A stretch of DNA of 55,054 bases, taken from a bacterium. Lineage in GTDB: Bacteria; Acidobacteriota; Terriglobia; Terriglobales; Acidobacteriaceae. This document shows positions 45,533-54,817 of the stretch, piece after piece. The notes below the pieces were generated by a model that was not told where the DNA came from, did no database searches, and worked only from the letters and a program-made list of their open reading frames with translations. Location of the stretch: the NCBI GenBank assembly GCA_026225095.1, contig JAMFSC010000078.1, positions 1 through 55,054 of the forward strand, read 5' to 3'. Numbering within the stretch: position 1 is the stretch's first letter; every line of letters begins with the position of its first letter. Made by a program: the position numbers and the translations under genes.

Positions 45533-47440
45533 ATGCATCTGTTGAAGAAGATTTCCGCTGTGACCCTGCTGGCAACCTGCATCGCCACGCAGGCGCAGAA
45601 CCGCGCGGACCAGGCCCCTTCAAAGCCGGCCCGTCCAAGGTCCTCCAGGGTTCGATCCAAAACGCAGGAAGAGATCCTGCTCGAGCAGCTCAATGAGAAG
45701 TTCCAGAAGCTCGACGAACTGAACCGAAAGTACGACGATCTGCAGCGCAGGTTCGATTCGCTCCAGCAGCAGATCGTCTCGCGCGACACCGACCTCGAGA
45801 GCACGCGCAAGGCCGCCGCAGATGCGCAGGTCGCCGCCGCCGACGCCAAACAGAAGACCGAGGCCACCCAGCAGGCCGTCGGCCCCGATGGCTCCGCCTT
45901 CAAGGCGTTGCAGAGTGACGTGGCGGACCTCCGCACCAGCTCCACCTCCCTCTCCACCAGGGTGGAGGCGACGCAGGCTGAGACGACAAAGCTCGCCCAT
46001 CCCGAGACCATTCACTACAAAGGCGTTGAACTGATGCCGGGAGGCTTCCTCGCCGGCGAGACCGTCGACCGGCAACGCGCCATCGGTGGCGACGTCAACA
46101 CGCAGTTCTCGGGTATCCCATTCGCGGGCCAGAGCGCCGGTGTGCTTTCGGAGTTCAATGCCAGCGGCCGCCAGTCGCGTGTGTCCCTGCTGGTCGAAGG
46201 CAAGCTCCCCACCGCCGTCCTTCGCGGCTACTATGAGACCGACTTCCTCTCCGCTGGAACAACCTCGAACGACAATCAGAGCAACAGCTATACGCTGCGC
46301 CTGCGCCAGGCCTGGGCCCAGGCCGAGTTGAACAGTGGCTGGACCCTCACCGGCGGCCAGATGTGGTCGCTCGCCACCGAGTACCGCAGCGGCCTGGCAA
46401 ACCGCTCCGAGGCCATTCCCCTCACCATCGACGCCCAATACAATGTTGGATTCACCTGGGAGAGACAGTACGGATTCCGTGTGGTCAAACGGCTCGGAAG
46501 CAGGTTCTGGCTGGCCGGCTCCGTCGAAGAGCCCCAGACCCTCAACATCGGCGGCCACAACCTCCCCACCATCCTCTATCAACAGGCGGGTAACTCCGGT
46601 GGTCTCTACAGCCCCACCGCCAACTACAGCTACAACTACGCTCCCGACCTCATCGCCAAGGGAGTCTACGAGACACCCTGGGGCCACTTTGAGCTCTTCG
46701 GGATCGCCCGCTTCTTCCGCGACCGCGTCTTCCCCAACGGACCCGCCCCCACCGGCGCGACCCAGACGACCACCACCTCCGCGCTCGGCGCATTCACCTC
46801 CAAGACCAGCGGAGGCGGCGCCGGAGTCAACGCCCGCGTCTCTCTGTTTACCAAAAGGCTTGAGGTCGGAGCCCACCTGCTCGCCGGCAACGGCATCGGC
46901 CGCTACAGCTCGGCGACCCTGGCCGACGCGACCGCCCATCCCGACGGCTCCCTGCAGCTCCTGACCGGAGGATCCGCGCTCGGATCCCTCGAGTGGCACG
47001 CCACCCCGCGCTTCGACGTATACGCCTACTACGGTGGCGAGTACGCCAAGCGTGCCTACTACGCGACCGGCTACTCCGTCACCACCCCCGGCCCGACGCT
47101 GGGCCAACCCATCCTCGCCGGATACGGCGCACCCACGAATGTGGTGTACGGCTGCTACACCGAGGTCCTCCCCGTCGCCTCGGCCAACGGTGGCGGCAAC
47201 GTCCCCGGCACCGCGGCCAACTGCTCCGCCGACAACCGCAACATCCAGGAAGGAACCTTCGGCTATTGGTTCCGCCTTTACAAGGGTAACCACGGAACCC
47301 TCCAGCAGGGCATCCAGTACTCCTACGCGGAGCGCCGCACCTGGCAGGGAATCGGCAACCCCGCAGCCGGCATCACCAGCACCCCCAAGGGTATCGACAA
47401 CATGTGGTTTACCTCCTTCCGCTTCTACCTGCCGCAATAG
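45533..47440 (+). CDS. Porin-like outer-membrane protein with N-terminal coiled coil
   Basis: A 635-residue exported protein. ATG at 45533 is chosen because GAGGAGA lies just upstream and the signal peptide (about 1-22, ATQAQ) follows; the frame is open further upstream without support. A coiled-coil region (about 40-150) with heptad repeats (LNEKFQKLDELNRKYDDLQRRF) follows, as in trimeric porins that anchor to peptidoglycan. The rest is an amphipathic beta-barrel (GFLAGETVDRQRAI, RVSLLVEGKLPTAVLRGYYETDF, TLTGGQMWSLATEY), ending in a terminal WFTSFRFYLPQ strand. It is probably a channel for the substrate handled by this locus. The next gene starts 18 nt after its stop. Confidence 0.84.
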   Translation: MHLLKKISAVTLLATCIATQAQNRADQAPSKPARPRSSRVRSKTQEEILLEQLNEKFQKLDELNRKYDDLQRRFDSLQQQIVSRDTDLESTRKAAADAQVAAADAKQKTEATQQAVGPDGSAFKALQSDVADLRTSSTSLSTRVEATQAETTKLAHPETIHYKGVELMPGGFLAGETVDRQRAIGGDVNTQFSGIPFAGQSAGVLSEFNASGRQSRVSLLVEGKLPTAVLRGYYETDFLSAGTTSNDNQSNSYTLRLRQAWAQAELNSGWTLTGGQMWSLATEYRSGLANRSEAIPLTIDAQYNVGFTWERQYGFRVVKRLGSRFWLAGSVEEPQTLNIGGHNLPTILYQQAGNSGGLYSPTANYSYNYAPDLIAKGVYETPWGHFELFGIARFFRDRVFPNGPAPTGATQTTTTSALGAFTSKTSGGGAGVNARVSLFTKRLEVGAHLLAGNGIGRYSSATLADATAHPDGSLQLLTGGSALGSLEWHATPRFDVYAYYGGEYAKRAYYATGYSVTTPGPTLGQPILAGYGAPTNVVYGCYTEVLPVASANGGGNVPGTAANCSADNRNIQEGTFGYWFRLYKGNHGTLQQGIQYSYAERRTWQGIGNPAAGITSTPKGIDNMWFTSFRFYLPQ

Positions 47441-47458
47441 CAGGCAACCGCGCGAGCG

Positions 47459-50400
47459 ATGCAATCCAGGCAACAAGGAGTGATGGTGGCCATCTTTCGA
47501 AACGTATCCCGACTACTCCACACGTTGCTCCTCATCGTGTCCATGGGCAGCCTTGCGCTCGTCGCCCAGAACGCAAGCGGGCGTCTATCGGGTCTGGTCT
47601 CCGATCGGGATGGTGCCGTCATCCCCGGCGCTTCCATCCAGGTCGTCAACCAGGAGACGCTGGTCCAGCGCGAGACAAAGACAGACGGCGCGGGATCCTA
47701 CTCCGTTCCGTCTCTTCCGCCGGGACGCTACCAGATCATCGTGGAGGCCGACGGATTCAGCCGCCGATCAAGCGCAGTCATCACGCTCACAGCGGGGCAA
47801 ACCCTCGTCTTCAACGCCGTCATGTCAGCCGGAGGCGTGCAGGCGGAGATCAACGTCAACGAAGCCGGAGGCACCATCGTAGAAACCGACACGGCCTCCA
47901 TGTCCACCACGCTCGACGGAAAGGAGCTCACCGGGTATGGCCTCAACGGCCGCAACTTCTCGCAGCTCATCACCATGGCCCCGGGCGTCAGCAACCAGAC
48001 CGGGCAGGACGAGGCCAAGGTCGGCGTCGCCGGCAGCGCCAAGTTCAGCGTCAACGGGGGCCGCGTCGAGTACAACACCTTCGAGGTCGATGGCAGCGAC
48101 GTTCTCAACACCAGCATCAATGCCAGCCGCGGGCAGGGCGAACCGCTTATGGTCTATCCCAGCATCGACGCCATTCAGGACATGAAGGTCATCACCGCCA
48201 ACTACAGCGCGCTCTACGGCAAGAGTGCGTCCGGAAGCGTCCTCGTGACCACCAAGTCCGGAACCGATCAGTTCCACGGCAACGTCTACGGCTTCCTCCG
48301 CAACGAGAAGTTCAACGCGAGGAACTACTTCGATCAACCCGAGCCGATTCCTCTCGGGTACACCGGCAAGCGAACCTATCGAACCCCGCTCTATCGCAGG
48401 CTCGACTTCGGCGCGACGCTGGGCGGACCCATCTTCATCCCGCACGTCTACAACAAGAACAAATCCAAAACCTTCTTCTTCTTTTCCGAAGAGATCCGAC
48501 GCGAGAAGACCCCGGTGGACTACAACCAGGCCGTCCCCACCATGGCAGAGCGTCAAGGAAACTTCTCCGACGTCTGTCCCGCCCCTGTACCTGGCGGTTC
48601 CCCTTATTTCAATCCTGCCAACTACCCAGATTGCCCCAAAGGCTCAGCCCCCGGCAGCGGTAATACCTCCTACACCATCGGCAATCGGGTCGACATCGAC
48701 TCGATCTCATCCGCTCTCCTGAACAACGGCACCATCCCGTTGCCGAACTCTTCCACCGGCTGCAACTCGACCAACCCCAGCCCGCTTCTCCACTGCTACA
48801 CCGCCTCCGTCTCTCCCCCGACTCACTGGCGCGAAGAGCTGTTCCGCATCGACCACAACCTCACCGCGAACAATCGCCTCTCCTTCCGCTACATCCACGA
48901 CTCCTGGGACACGGTCACGCTCACTCCCCAGTGGGGTATCGTGCAGAACAGCTTCCCCACGGTCGAGAATCGCCTCAACGGCCCCGGGTTGAACATGGTC
49001 TTCAGCCTCGCGCAGACCCTTCCGCACGAGTTCGTCAACCTCATCTCCTTCAGCTACGAGGTCGAACACATCTCCCTTGTCCCTCAGCCGGGCGTCGGCG
49101 CGTCGTCCATCACTCGCCCCGGAGCGCTCGACGACCAGGGCCCTTCGACCACAGGGGGAGCCGCTATCTCGGGAGCGGCACAGTGCTCCCATCTGACCGG
49201 CAACAGCGCGAACGGCTCCACATATGCCTTCGACGAGTGCCCCGCCGGATATATCTTCGACAACGGCTTCGGAGCCAATAAGATGCCGGGCCTTGTCTTT
49301 CAGGGATCGAACGGAGCCTACGGCGGCCACGGGTTCGCCGCGGACACAGGCTATGCCCCGTGGAACCAGGCCAACCCAACCTACATCCTCCGCGACGACA
49401 TCGCAAAGACCATCGGCCGTCACACCCTGCAGTTCGGCTTTGAGGGAACCTACGTCCAGCAGAACGAGCTGAGCGCAGTCAGCGGAGCCAACTCCGGCGA
49501 TCTCCAGGGTCTCCTGACCTTCAGCAACCAGCAGTCGATCTACACCACCGGCAACGCCTTCGCCGACTTCCTCGCCGGCCAGGGTAACAGCGGAGTCCAC
49601 GGAGGCATCAAGAGCTTCACCCAGGACAGTGCCCAGTCAAAGTACTACAACCGCTACAAACTCGGCGATCTCTACCTCCAGGATGACTGGCACGCCCTCC
49701 CCGGGTTAACCATCAACGCCGGGCTGCGCGTTAGTCTCTTCGGCCCCTGGTACAACTCAAAAAACACCGCGTATAACTGGCGCCCGGAAGCATACGACGC
49801 ATCGGTGGGCAGCTCGTTTTACGTCGATTCCAACAATGGCTTCCTGGTGAGCAACGCGACCGGCGCACCGGTGAAGCTCGATCCCGGCAATCCCGGGGCC
49901 GTCATCCGAAACGGGCTGATGCAGTGCGGCGCCAACGGCGTGTCCACAAGCTGCATGACCAACTCGCTCTTCCATCCAGCTCCCCGCGTCGGAATCTCGT
50001 GGGATCCACGCAGAGACGGCAAGACCTCCATCCGCGCAGGCTACGGCCTCTTCTGGGAGCATGGGACGGGCTACGAAGCTAACTCAGGCTCGCTTATCGG
50101 AAGCGCGCCGCTCGTCCTCAGCGAGACCCAGTCCAACATCCATTCAACCGCGGGAAGCAACTACGGCACCATCGGGTTCTCCTGCCAGGACGGCACAACG
50201 CAGTGCGGCAAGTTCGTGCCTCCCCCCGGCGGCACCACCTATCCTCTCAACGTCACCTCCATCCCCACCAAAACCATCTACTCCTACGTTCAGCAGTGGA
50301 GCCTGAGCATGGAACACCAGGTCGGCAAGAACATGGTGGGACAACTCGCCTATGTCGGATCAAAGGGAACTCATCTCACCGCCGTGCGCGACCTTAATCA

Positions 50401-51592
50401 ACTCGCGCCCCTCGGCAACGGGCTGAACCCCTTCGCTCCGGGCCAGCCCATCACCTCCGATGTCTGCACCAGCGGCGCACAGTTTGGCTACTTCTCGGTT
50501 GCGGGGATCAATCCGCAGAACACCAACCTCATCGCGTCCTCCTCTGCCATCGGACCCAGGAGCCCAGGCTATCGCAACATGTTCGTAGCCTGCAGCGGCG
50601 ACTCCGGCTTTCAGAACGGCAGCGTGCAGCTGGGACTCAGCCCGGATTCCATCAGGCCCTACCCAGGCTTCAGCAACATCATCTCGGTCGATAACATCGC
50701 CGACTCAGAGTACAACGCGCTGCAGGGAACCCTGCGCCAGACCGTCGGAGCCCTCACCGTGGGGCTTGCCTACACCTACAGCCACTCCCTCGACGACTCC
50801 TCCGACCGCAGCTCCGCAAACTTCGCCAACTCGCTCGACATCCACTCCAACCACGCCAGCTCCGACTTCGATCAACGCCACATCCTCAACGTCAACTACA
50901 TCTACGATCTTCCATTGGTCAAGCTCCTCCAGGGCTTCACGCACATCGTCGGAAGCGGAGGCGATTCGGCCAGCGACTCCCCCTGGATCGCCGGTCCGAT
51001 GGTCAGGACCTGGCTCGGCGGTTGGCAGCTCAGCGGCATCACCACCTTTCAGACCGGAACGCCCTTCAGCGTCATCAACGGCGGCGGCTCCGACGGAACC
51101 GGCGCCGCCGACAACGCAGGTGTCGGCGACGGACTCGGAATCGGCTCCTACGCCGATATCGCCGGCGACGCCAAAACGGGCAAGCCCTATGTCGCGCAGG
51201 GTGGCAACAACGTCGGCCCTCTGCTGCTCAATCCCGGAGCCTTCACTGCGCCGCGTGGTCTCACCTTCGGCAACTCCGGCCGCAACTATCTCAATAACCC
51301 CTCCCGCACCAACTTCAACATGTCACTCTTCAAACACTTCAAGCCATTCACCGAGCATCTCGATATCGAGTTCCGCGCAGAGGCCTATAACGTCTTCAAC
51401 CACACCCAGTTCCGCATCACCGATCCAGCCAATCCAGGCAACACCGGAAACAACGTGATCAACTGCTACGGCACCCAGACCCAGCTCTACTCCGCCGGGG
51501 CCTCAGCCTGCCTGTCAGGAAACTCCTTCCTCCATCCGGTGGACGCCCATGATCCGCGCATCCTGCAGTTCGGACTTAAAGCTCAGTTTTGA
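47459..51592 (+). CDS. Oar-like TonB-dependent receptor
   Basis: A 1377-residue receptor. The start is not settled: ATG 47459 has a weak site, whereas AAGGAG at 47475-47480 would favour ATG 47483 or GTG 47486 (8 or 9 residues shorter). Signal peptide, then a carboxypeptidase-regulatory-like domain (about 40-125, GRLSGLVSDRDGAVIPGAS), plug (about 135-260, with LNGRNFSQLITMAPGVSNQ, FSVNGGRVEYNTFEVDGSDV, YGKSASGSVLVTTKSGT), and a long barrel ending GLKAQF. QRHILNVNYIYDLP and EFRAEAYNVFNHTQFRI are typical late motifs. It sits 18 nt after the porin-like gene, so both are probably co-transcribed and serve the same substrate. Confidence 0.94.
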   Translation: MQSRQQGVMVAIFRNVSRLLHTLLLIVSMGSLALVAQNASGRLSGLVSDRDGAVIPGASIQVVNQETLVQRETKTDGAGSYSVPSLPPGRYQIIVEADGFSRRSSAVITLTAGQTLVFNAVMSAGGVQAEINVNEAGGTIVETDTASMSTTLDGKELTGYGLNGRNFSQLITMAPGVSNQTGQDEAKVGVAGSAKFSVNGGRVEYNTFEVDGSDVLNTSINASRGQGEPLMVYPSIDAIQDMKVITANYSALYGKSASGSVLVTTKSGTDQFHGNVYGFLRNEKFNARNYFDQPEPIPLGYTGKRTYRTPLYRRLDFGATLGGPIFIPHVYNKNKSKTFFFFSEEIRREKTPVDYNQAVPTMAERQGNFSDVCPAPVPGGSPYFNPANYPDCPKGSAPGSGNTSYTIGNRVDIDSISSALLNNGTIPLPNSSTGCNSTNPSPLLHCYTASVSPPTHWREELFRIDHNLTANNRLSFRYIHDSWDTVTLTPQWGIVQNSFPTVENRLNGPGLNMVFSLAQTLPHEFVNLISFSYEVEHISLVPQPGVGASSITRPGALDDQGPSTTGGAAISGAAQCSHLTGNSANGSTYAFDECPAGYIFDNGFGANKMPGLVFQGSNGAYGGHGFAADTGYAPWNQANPTYILRDDIAKTIGRHTLQFGFEGTYVQQNELSAVSGANSGDLQGLLTFSNQQSIYTTGNAFADFLAGQGNSGVHGGIKSFTQDSAQSKYYNRYKLGDLYLQDDWHALPGLTINAGLRVSLFGPWYNSKNTAYNWRPEAYDASVGSSFYVDSNNGFLVSNATGAPVKLDPGNPGAVIRNGLMQCGANGVSTSCMTNSLFHPAPRVGISWDPRRDGKTSIRAGYGLFWEHGTGYEANSGSLIGSAPLVLSETQSNIHSTAGSNYGTIGFSCQDGTTQCGKFVPPPGGTTYPLNVTSIPTKTIYSYVQQWSLSMEHQVGKNMVGQLAYVGSKGTHLTAVRDLNQLAPLGNGLNPFAPGQPITSDVCTSGAQFGYFSVAGINPQNTNLIASSSAIGPRSPGYRNMFVACSGDSGFQNGSVQLGLSPDSIRPYPGFSNIISVDNIADSEYNALQGTLRQTVGALTVGLAYTYSHSLDDSSDRSSANFANSLDIHSNHASSDFDQRHILNVNYIYDLPLVKLLQGFTHIVGSGGDSASDSPWIAGPMVRTWLGGWQLSGITTFQTGTPFSVINGGGSDGTGAADNAGVGDGLGIGSYADIAGDAKTGKPYVAQGGNNVGPLLLNPGAFTAPRGLTFGNSGRNYLNNPSRTNFNMSLFKHFKPFTEHLDIEFRAEAYNVFNHTQFRITDPANPGNTGNNVINCYGTQTQLYSAGASACLSGNSFLHPVDAHDPRILQFGLKAQF

Positions 51593-51674
51593 GTGTGCGT
51601 GTCGCCATCTACAAACCCCAGCCCGGAGGAGTCAGGTCCGTCCGCTTCCTTTGACCATCAGGAGAGATAGCTCT

Positions 51675-53105
51675 ATGCCGTGCATCCCCAGGAGATACGT
51701 CGCACCGCCATCGCCGTTCGAGATGAAACGCTCCTTTGCCGGTCTCCTTCTGCTCGTCCTCGCCGGTGGATGCGGAGGCAGTACACCCCCGACGCTCGTC
51801 GCTACCACCCATGCAGGCCCCCAGACCTACTTCTCGCCCCTGGTGGAGGGCTCAACCGTGGCGGGGGGAGTGGCGGGGGTCAACGTCACCTACACCATCG
51901 ACGACGTCGGAGATGCATTCTCTCTCAGTACCTTCGCGCTCAACTCCAATCAAAAAGGATTTCAGGTAGCCGACGCCGGCTTCATCGCACCTGGCGCACG
52001 TGGCCTGCTCGAACTGGGCCTCTTGGCCAGCTACCAATTCAACTCTTCCGGCCAATCTGTTGCCACAACCTATACGCGTCAGCAAAACCAGCCTGGGGGC
52101 TTCGCCCTGGAGCTTGCCAACCAGGCAGGGGGGCTCGCGCAGTTTGTGGGTGAGCCGGTCACACCCCTCGTTCCCACCACCTCCGAGTGCCCATCCATCG
52201 GCACGGCGAAGACCTATCTCTTCGTTACCATTCCCGGCGCTCTGCGTAACTCAAACGCCACCGTCCTGCCCCTGACTTGGGATCCACTCAAAGAGACCGC
52301 CTATGGAAGTGTCGACATCAGCACCGACGGAAGCACGGTCAAACTTGCGAACATCAAGCACTCCCTGCTCCCCTCCTCGGGTGGGTCCCTCCAGCCCGCC
52401 AATCCCACCTCCGTCGCCGGGGCCTGCGGCCAGAGCATCTATGGCAATACCATCAGTATCCCGGGGGAGGTTAGCGTGTTGAACCCCGGCCAGGGCCAAA
52501 CCAATCCAACCCAGGCGATCGCCGGCATCAGCCCCTCAGGGCTGCTGGTCGAGGATAACGGAACCCACTTAGCCTCGACAGGCCTCTCCCTCGATTACCT
52601 GAGCGCCCTCGGCGCAGGCACTGGAGCGATCGGTCTGCCCAGGCCCTCCACCGCGCTCGATCTCACCGCCCTCACCGGCGCCCAGTACATGGGCTTCATC
52701 TACGGAGCGGGCACCAGTGGCGCCAATACCAGCACACCCACAGGCTGGTCTTCCCATCTCGCCTCCTTCGGAGGATTCTCCAGCGTGCCCTCCACGTGTC
52801 CCGCCGGCACAAGCAACCCGATCTACGGCGGAAGCTTCACCGGCGACGATCCCTCCACCTCCTCGAACGGCTTCGGCCTCTGCAACGTCACCATCGAACT
52901 CGGTGCGCAGGACCCCAGCAATCCGGGCCTCTTTCCCACCGCGAGAGTCTCGATCGGGGCCACCTACGTCGCCAATACCACCAGGGCCACCGACTCCTTC
53001 TCTGCCGTCGCCATCGCCGGTCAGCTCAACGGCAAGTTCGCAATCTTCGTACTCGGTGTCGATTCCACACAGCCCTGGGAGATCGATCTCCTCCAGTCCA
53101 ACTGA
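51675..53105 (+). CDS. Lipoprotein of unknown function
   Basis: A 476-residue lipoprotein. ATG at 51675 is chosen because AGGAGA lies 9 nt upstream; a start at 51723 (MKRSF) would give a shorter but still valid signal. The lipobox is LVLAGGC (Cys33). The mature part is beta-rich, low in charge, with segments such as VNVTYTIDDVGDAFSLSTFA, TYLFVTIPGALRNSNATVLP and AQYMGFIYGAG. It carries several Cys that could pair. I do not recognise a family. It comes 82 nt after the receptor and may be its surface partner (in the position of SusD-like proteins, though with no SusD features). Confidence 0.8.
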   Translation: MPCIPRRYVAPPSPFEMKRSFAGLLLLVLAGGCGGSTPPTLVATTHAGPQTYFSPLVEGSTVAGGVAGVNVTYTIDDVGDAFSLSTFALNSNQKGFQVADAGFIAPGARGLLELGLLASYQFNSSGQSVATTYTRQQNQPGGFALELANQAGGLAQFVGEPVTPLVPTTSECPSIGTAKTYLFVTIPGALRNSNATVLPLTWDPLKETAYGSVDISTDGSTVKLANIKHSLLPSSGGSLQPANPTSVAGACGQSIYGNTISIPGEVSVLNPGQGQTNPTQAIAGISPSGLLVEDNGTHLASTGLSLDYLSALGAGTGAIGLPRPSTALDLTALTGAQYMGFIYGAGTSGANTSTPTGWSSHLASFGGFSSVPSTCPAGTSNPIYGGSFTGDDPSTSSNGFGLCNVTIELGAQDPSNPGLFPTARVSIGATYVANTTRATDSFSAVAIAGQLNGKFAIFVLGVDSTQPWEIDLLQSN

Positions 53106-53453
53106 CTCCCAACTAACTCATGTCCGGCGCGATTTCACTCTGTGAATCCTCCGTTGAACTTCGGTAAATCCTCAGCCTCCGTGGTTGGGATTGCTGACAA
53201 CCGGCAGTTAACACAGGTAGAAGTCCAGCAAAAACACGAAGACCAGGCGGGGTCTTATCCTCCACTCCCGGTGCCTCCAAACCGGATCTGGGTAGGCCCT
53301 GCGCCGCTTGTGGTCTTCACCACGATCTTCGTCCGTTGAACGCCGCAGTTGCCTTCGGCCTTCTCGAGCCTTCCCAAGCTGCACGTCGAGCGCCCTCTCT
53401 ACCCCGACATGGCGCACGGTGTGCCAAACCAAGCAGAACCAGGAGATCTCCTC
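53106..53453. other. 348-bp spacer without a gene
   Basis: No open frame here is convincing. It separates the lipoprotein at 51675 from the propeller gene. A ribosome-binding site AGGAGA (53441-53446) near its end serves the gene at 53454. No clear terminator hairpin was found. Confidence 0.45.
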
Positions 53454-54446
53454 ATGCTGAGCCAGGTATCGAAGCTTTCCACCGTCATGGCAGCTGCTGT
53501 CATGATCTCGCTCGCCGCGAACGCCCAGACCGTCACCAAAACGATCGCTCTGCCCAACCAGAACTTCGGCGCCATCGCCGCCAACTCCGTCACCAACCGC
53601 ATCTACGCGGTCTCGCCCTCTGGCTCCACGGCGGACGATACAATCTCGGTCATCGACGGCAAGAGCGACAGCATCCTCACCAATATCTCGGTCCCCGCGG
53701 GTGCCTACTATCCCGCCGTCAACATCCTGACGAATAAGGTCTACGTCGCAAGCTGCAATACGCTCGTCGCACCCAGCCCCTGCTTCGTCACGGTTATCGA
53801 CGGCAAGACGAACAAGGTCACCGCAAGCGTTCCGGTTACGACTATCCTGAATGGGTTCTTGGCTGGCATCACGGTGAACCCCGTCACCAACAAGATCTAC
53901 GTCTCCGACAACACCGACGAGCAGATCGTGATCATCGACGGCGCCACCAACGCCGTAACCGGCACCATCAACCTCGGTGTCGCCCCCTGGGGACTGGCCA
54001 TCAATCCCATCAACAACAAGCTCTACGTCACATACGGTGCAAGCGAGATCGACATCATCGACGCCGCCAGCAAGAACATCGTACAGGCCTCGACCGGCGA
54101 AGGCACCGTCGACTACAACGTCGCCGTAGACCTGTTGACTGGCCACGTGTTTGTACCCAACACGAACTTCGGACCATCGACCACGGCGATCCTCAGCTGT
54201 GACGGCAAAATTCTCGCCCAGGTGCCGGTCGGACAGGCCGCATACGGAGTCGATGTCGATCCCATCAAGAACCTGGCCTTTGTCGCAGATATCTCCGACG
54301 GCAACACCAGCGTCATCAATGGAAAAAACGACACCCTCAAGTCGACCATCGCAGGCACCTCTGCCACCTTCATTGCGGTCAACCTGGTCACCGAAAAGGT
54401 CTATGCGATCGGCGGAAACGGTGTCGTCACCGTCTCCAAAGAGTAG
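53454..54446 (+). CDS. Secreted YVTN-type beta-propeller protein
   Basis: A 330-residue protein. ATG at 53454 is supported by AGGAGA 7 nt upstream; an upstream in-frame start would place a proline-rich leader before the signal. Signal peptide (about 1-25, AANAQ). Blade repeats read AIAANSVTNRIYAVSPSG, ISVIDGKSDSILTNI, AVNILTNKVYVAS, ITVNPVTNKIYVSDN, LAINPINNKLYVTYG, VAVDLLTGHVFVPN, VDVDPIKNLAFVAD and VNLVTEKVYAIGG. It belongs to the same class as the genes at 3806 and 16454. A strong hairpin follows, so it ends the locus. Confidence 0.88.
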   Translation: MLSQVSKLSTVMAAAVMISLAANAQTVTKTIALPNQNFGAIAANSVTNRIYAVSPSGSTADDTISVIDGKSDSILTNISVPAGAYYPAVNILTNKVYVASCNTLVAPSPCFVTVIDGKTNKVTASVPVTTILNGFLAGITVNPVTNKIYVSDNTDEQIVIIDGATNAVTGTINLGVAPWGLAINPINNKLYVTYGASEIDIIDAASKNIVQASTGEGTVDYNVAVDLLTGHVFVPNTNFGPSTTAILSCDGKILAQVPVGQAAYGVDVDPIKNLAFVADISDGNTSVINGKNDTLKSTIAGTSATFIAVNLVTEKVYAIGGNGVVTVSKE

Positions 54447-54531
54447 GAAGCCAGGCCATCGACAGCGAATCGCCGTATGACGCGCATCTCGACCAGCGGT
54501 TGGTAAGAACGAGTGCAGAACATTCTTGAGA

Positions 54532-54568
54532 AGAGAGATGCCTTCGCGAAAAGGGAAGGCATCTCTCT
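54532..54568 (+). terminator. 14-bp hairpin ending the surface-protein locus
   Basis: AGAGAGATGCCTTC (54532-54545) pairs perfectly with 54555-54568 around a 9-nt loop. It begins 86 nt after the propeller stop. The T-run afterwards is weak (TATGCTCC), so termination strength is uncertain; it may work in both directions. Confidence 0.7.
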
Positions 54569-54664
54569 ATGCTCCGGCGCACCCTGACCACGGAGCTGAG
54601 TAGCGTGGGAGGAGACTGCCACCCGTTCTACTCCGGTCCGGTCGAGGCCCTCCTCGGCTTCTGT

Positions 54665-54817
54665 CTATCGAAGCCGCTCCATGTACCACGTGGGACTCTC
54701 GATGAAATCGAAGCCAAGGTTGAGATAGAACGTCTGGACGTCGTGCGTGATAAGCGCAACCCGCTTGAGGCCCTTCAGCTCCGCGTGTTCAAGAACGCAC
54801 TGCACCAGCCATGACCC
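54665..54817 (-). pseudogene. GNAT acetyltransferase, C-terminal fragment cut by IS630
   Basis: The minus strand ends a GNAT domain: GSWLVQCVLEHAELKGLKRV (acetyl-CoA loop side), LITHDVQTFYLNLGF and TWYMERLR. The frame continues into the transposon at about 54817, so the N-terminal part is missing. The interruption falls at a CTAG with a central TA at 54818-54819, the usual target of IS630 elements. It would not be functional without the missing part. Confidence 0.75.

Noticed and set aside
45620-47476. A 618-codon open frame on the minus strand opposite the porin-like gene
   Set aside because: It is a high-GC antisense shadow: low-complexity Gly/Val/Ala sequence, no domain, and the plus strand carries a signal peptide, coiled coil and barrel.
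54569-54814. Short plus-strand frame overlapping the GNAT fragment
   Set aside because: No features; the minus strand clearly encodes the GNAT C-terminus.
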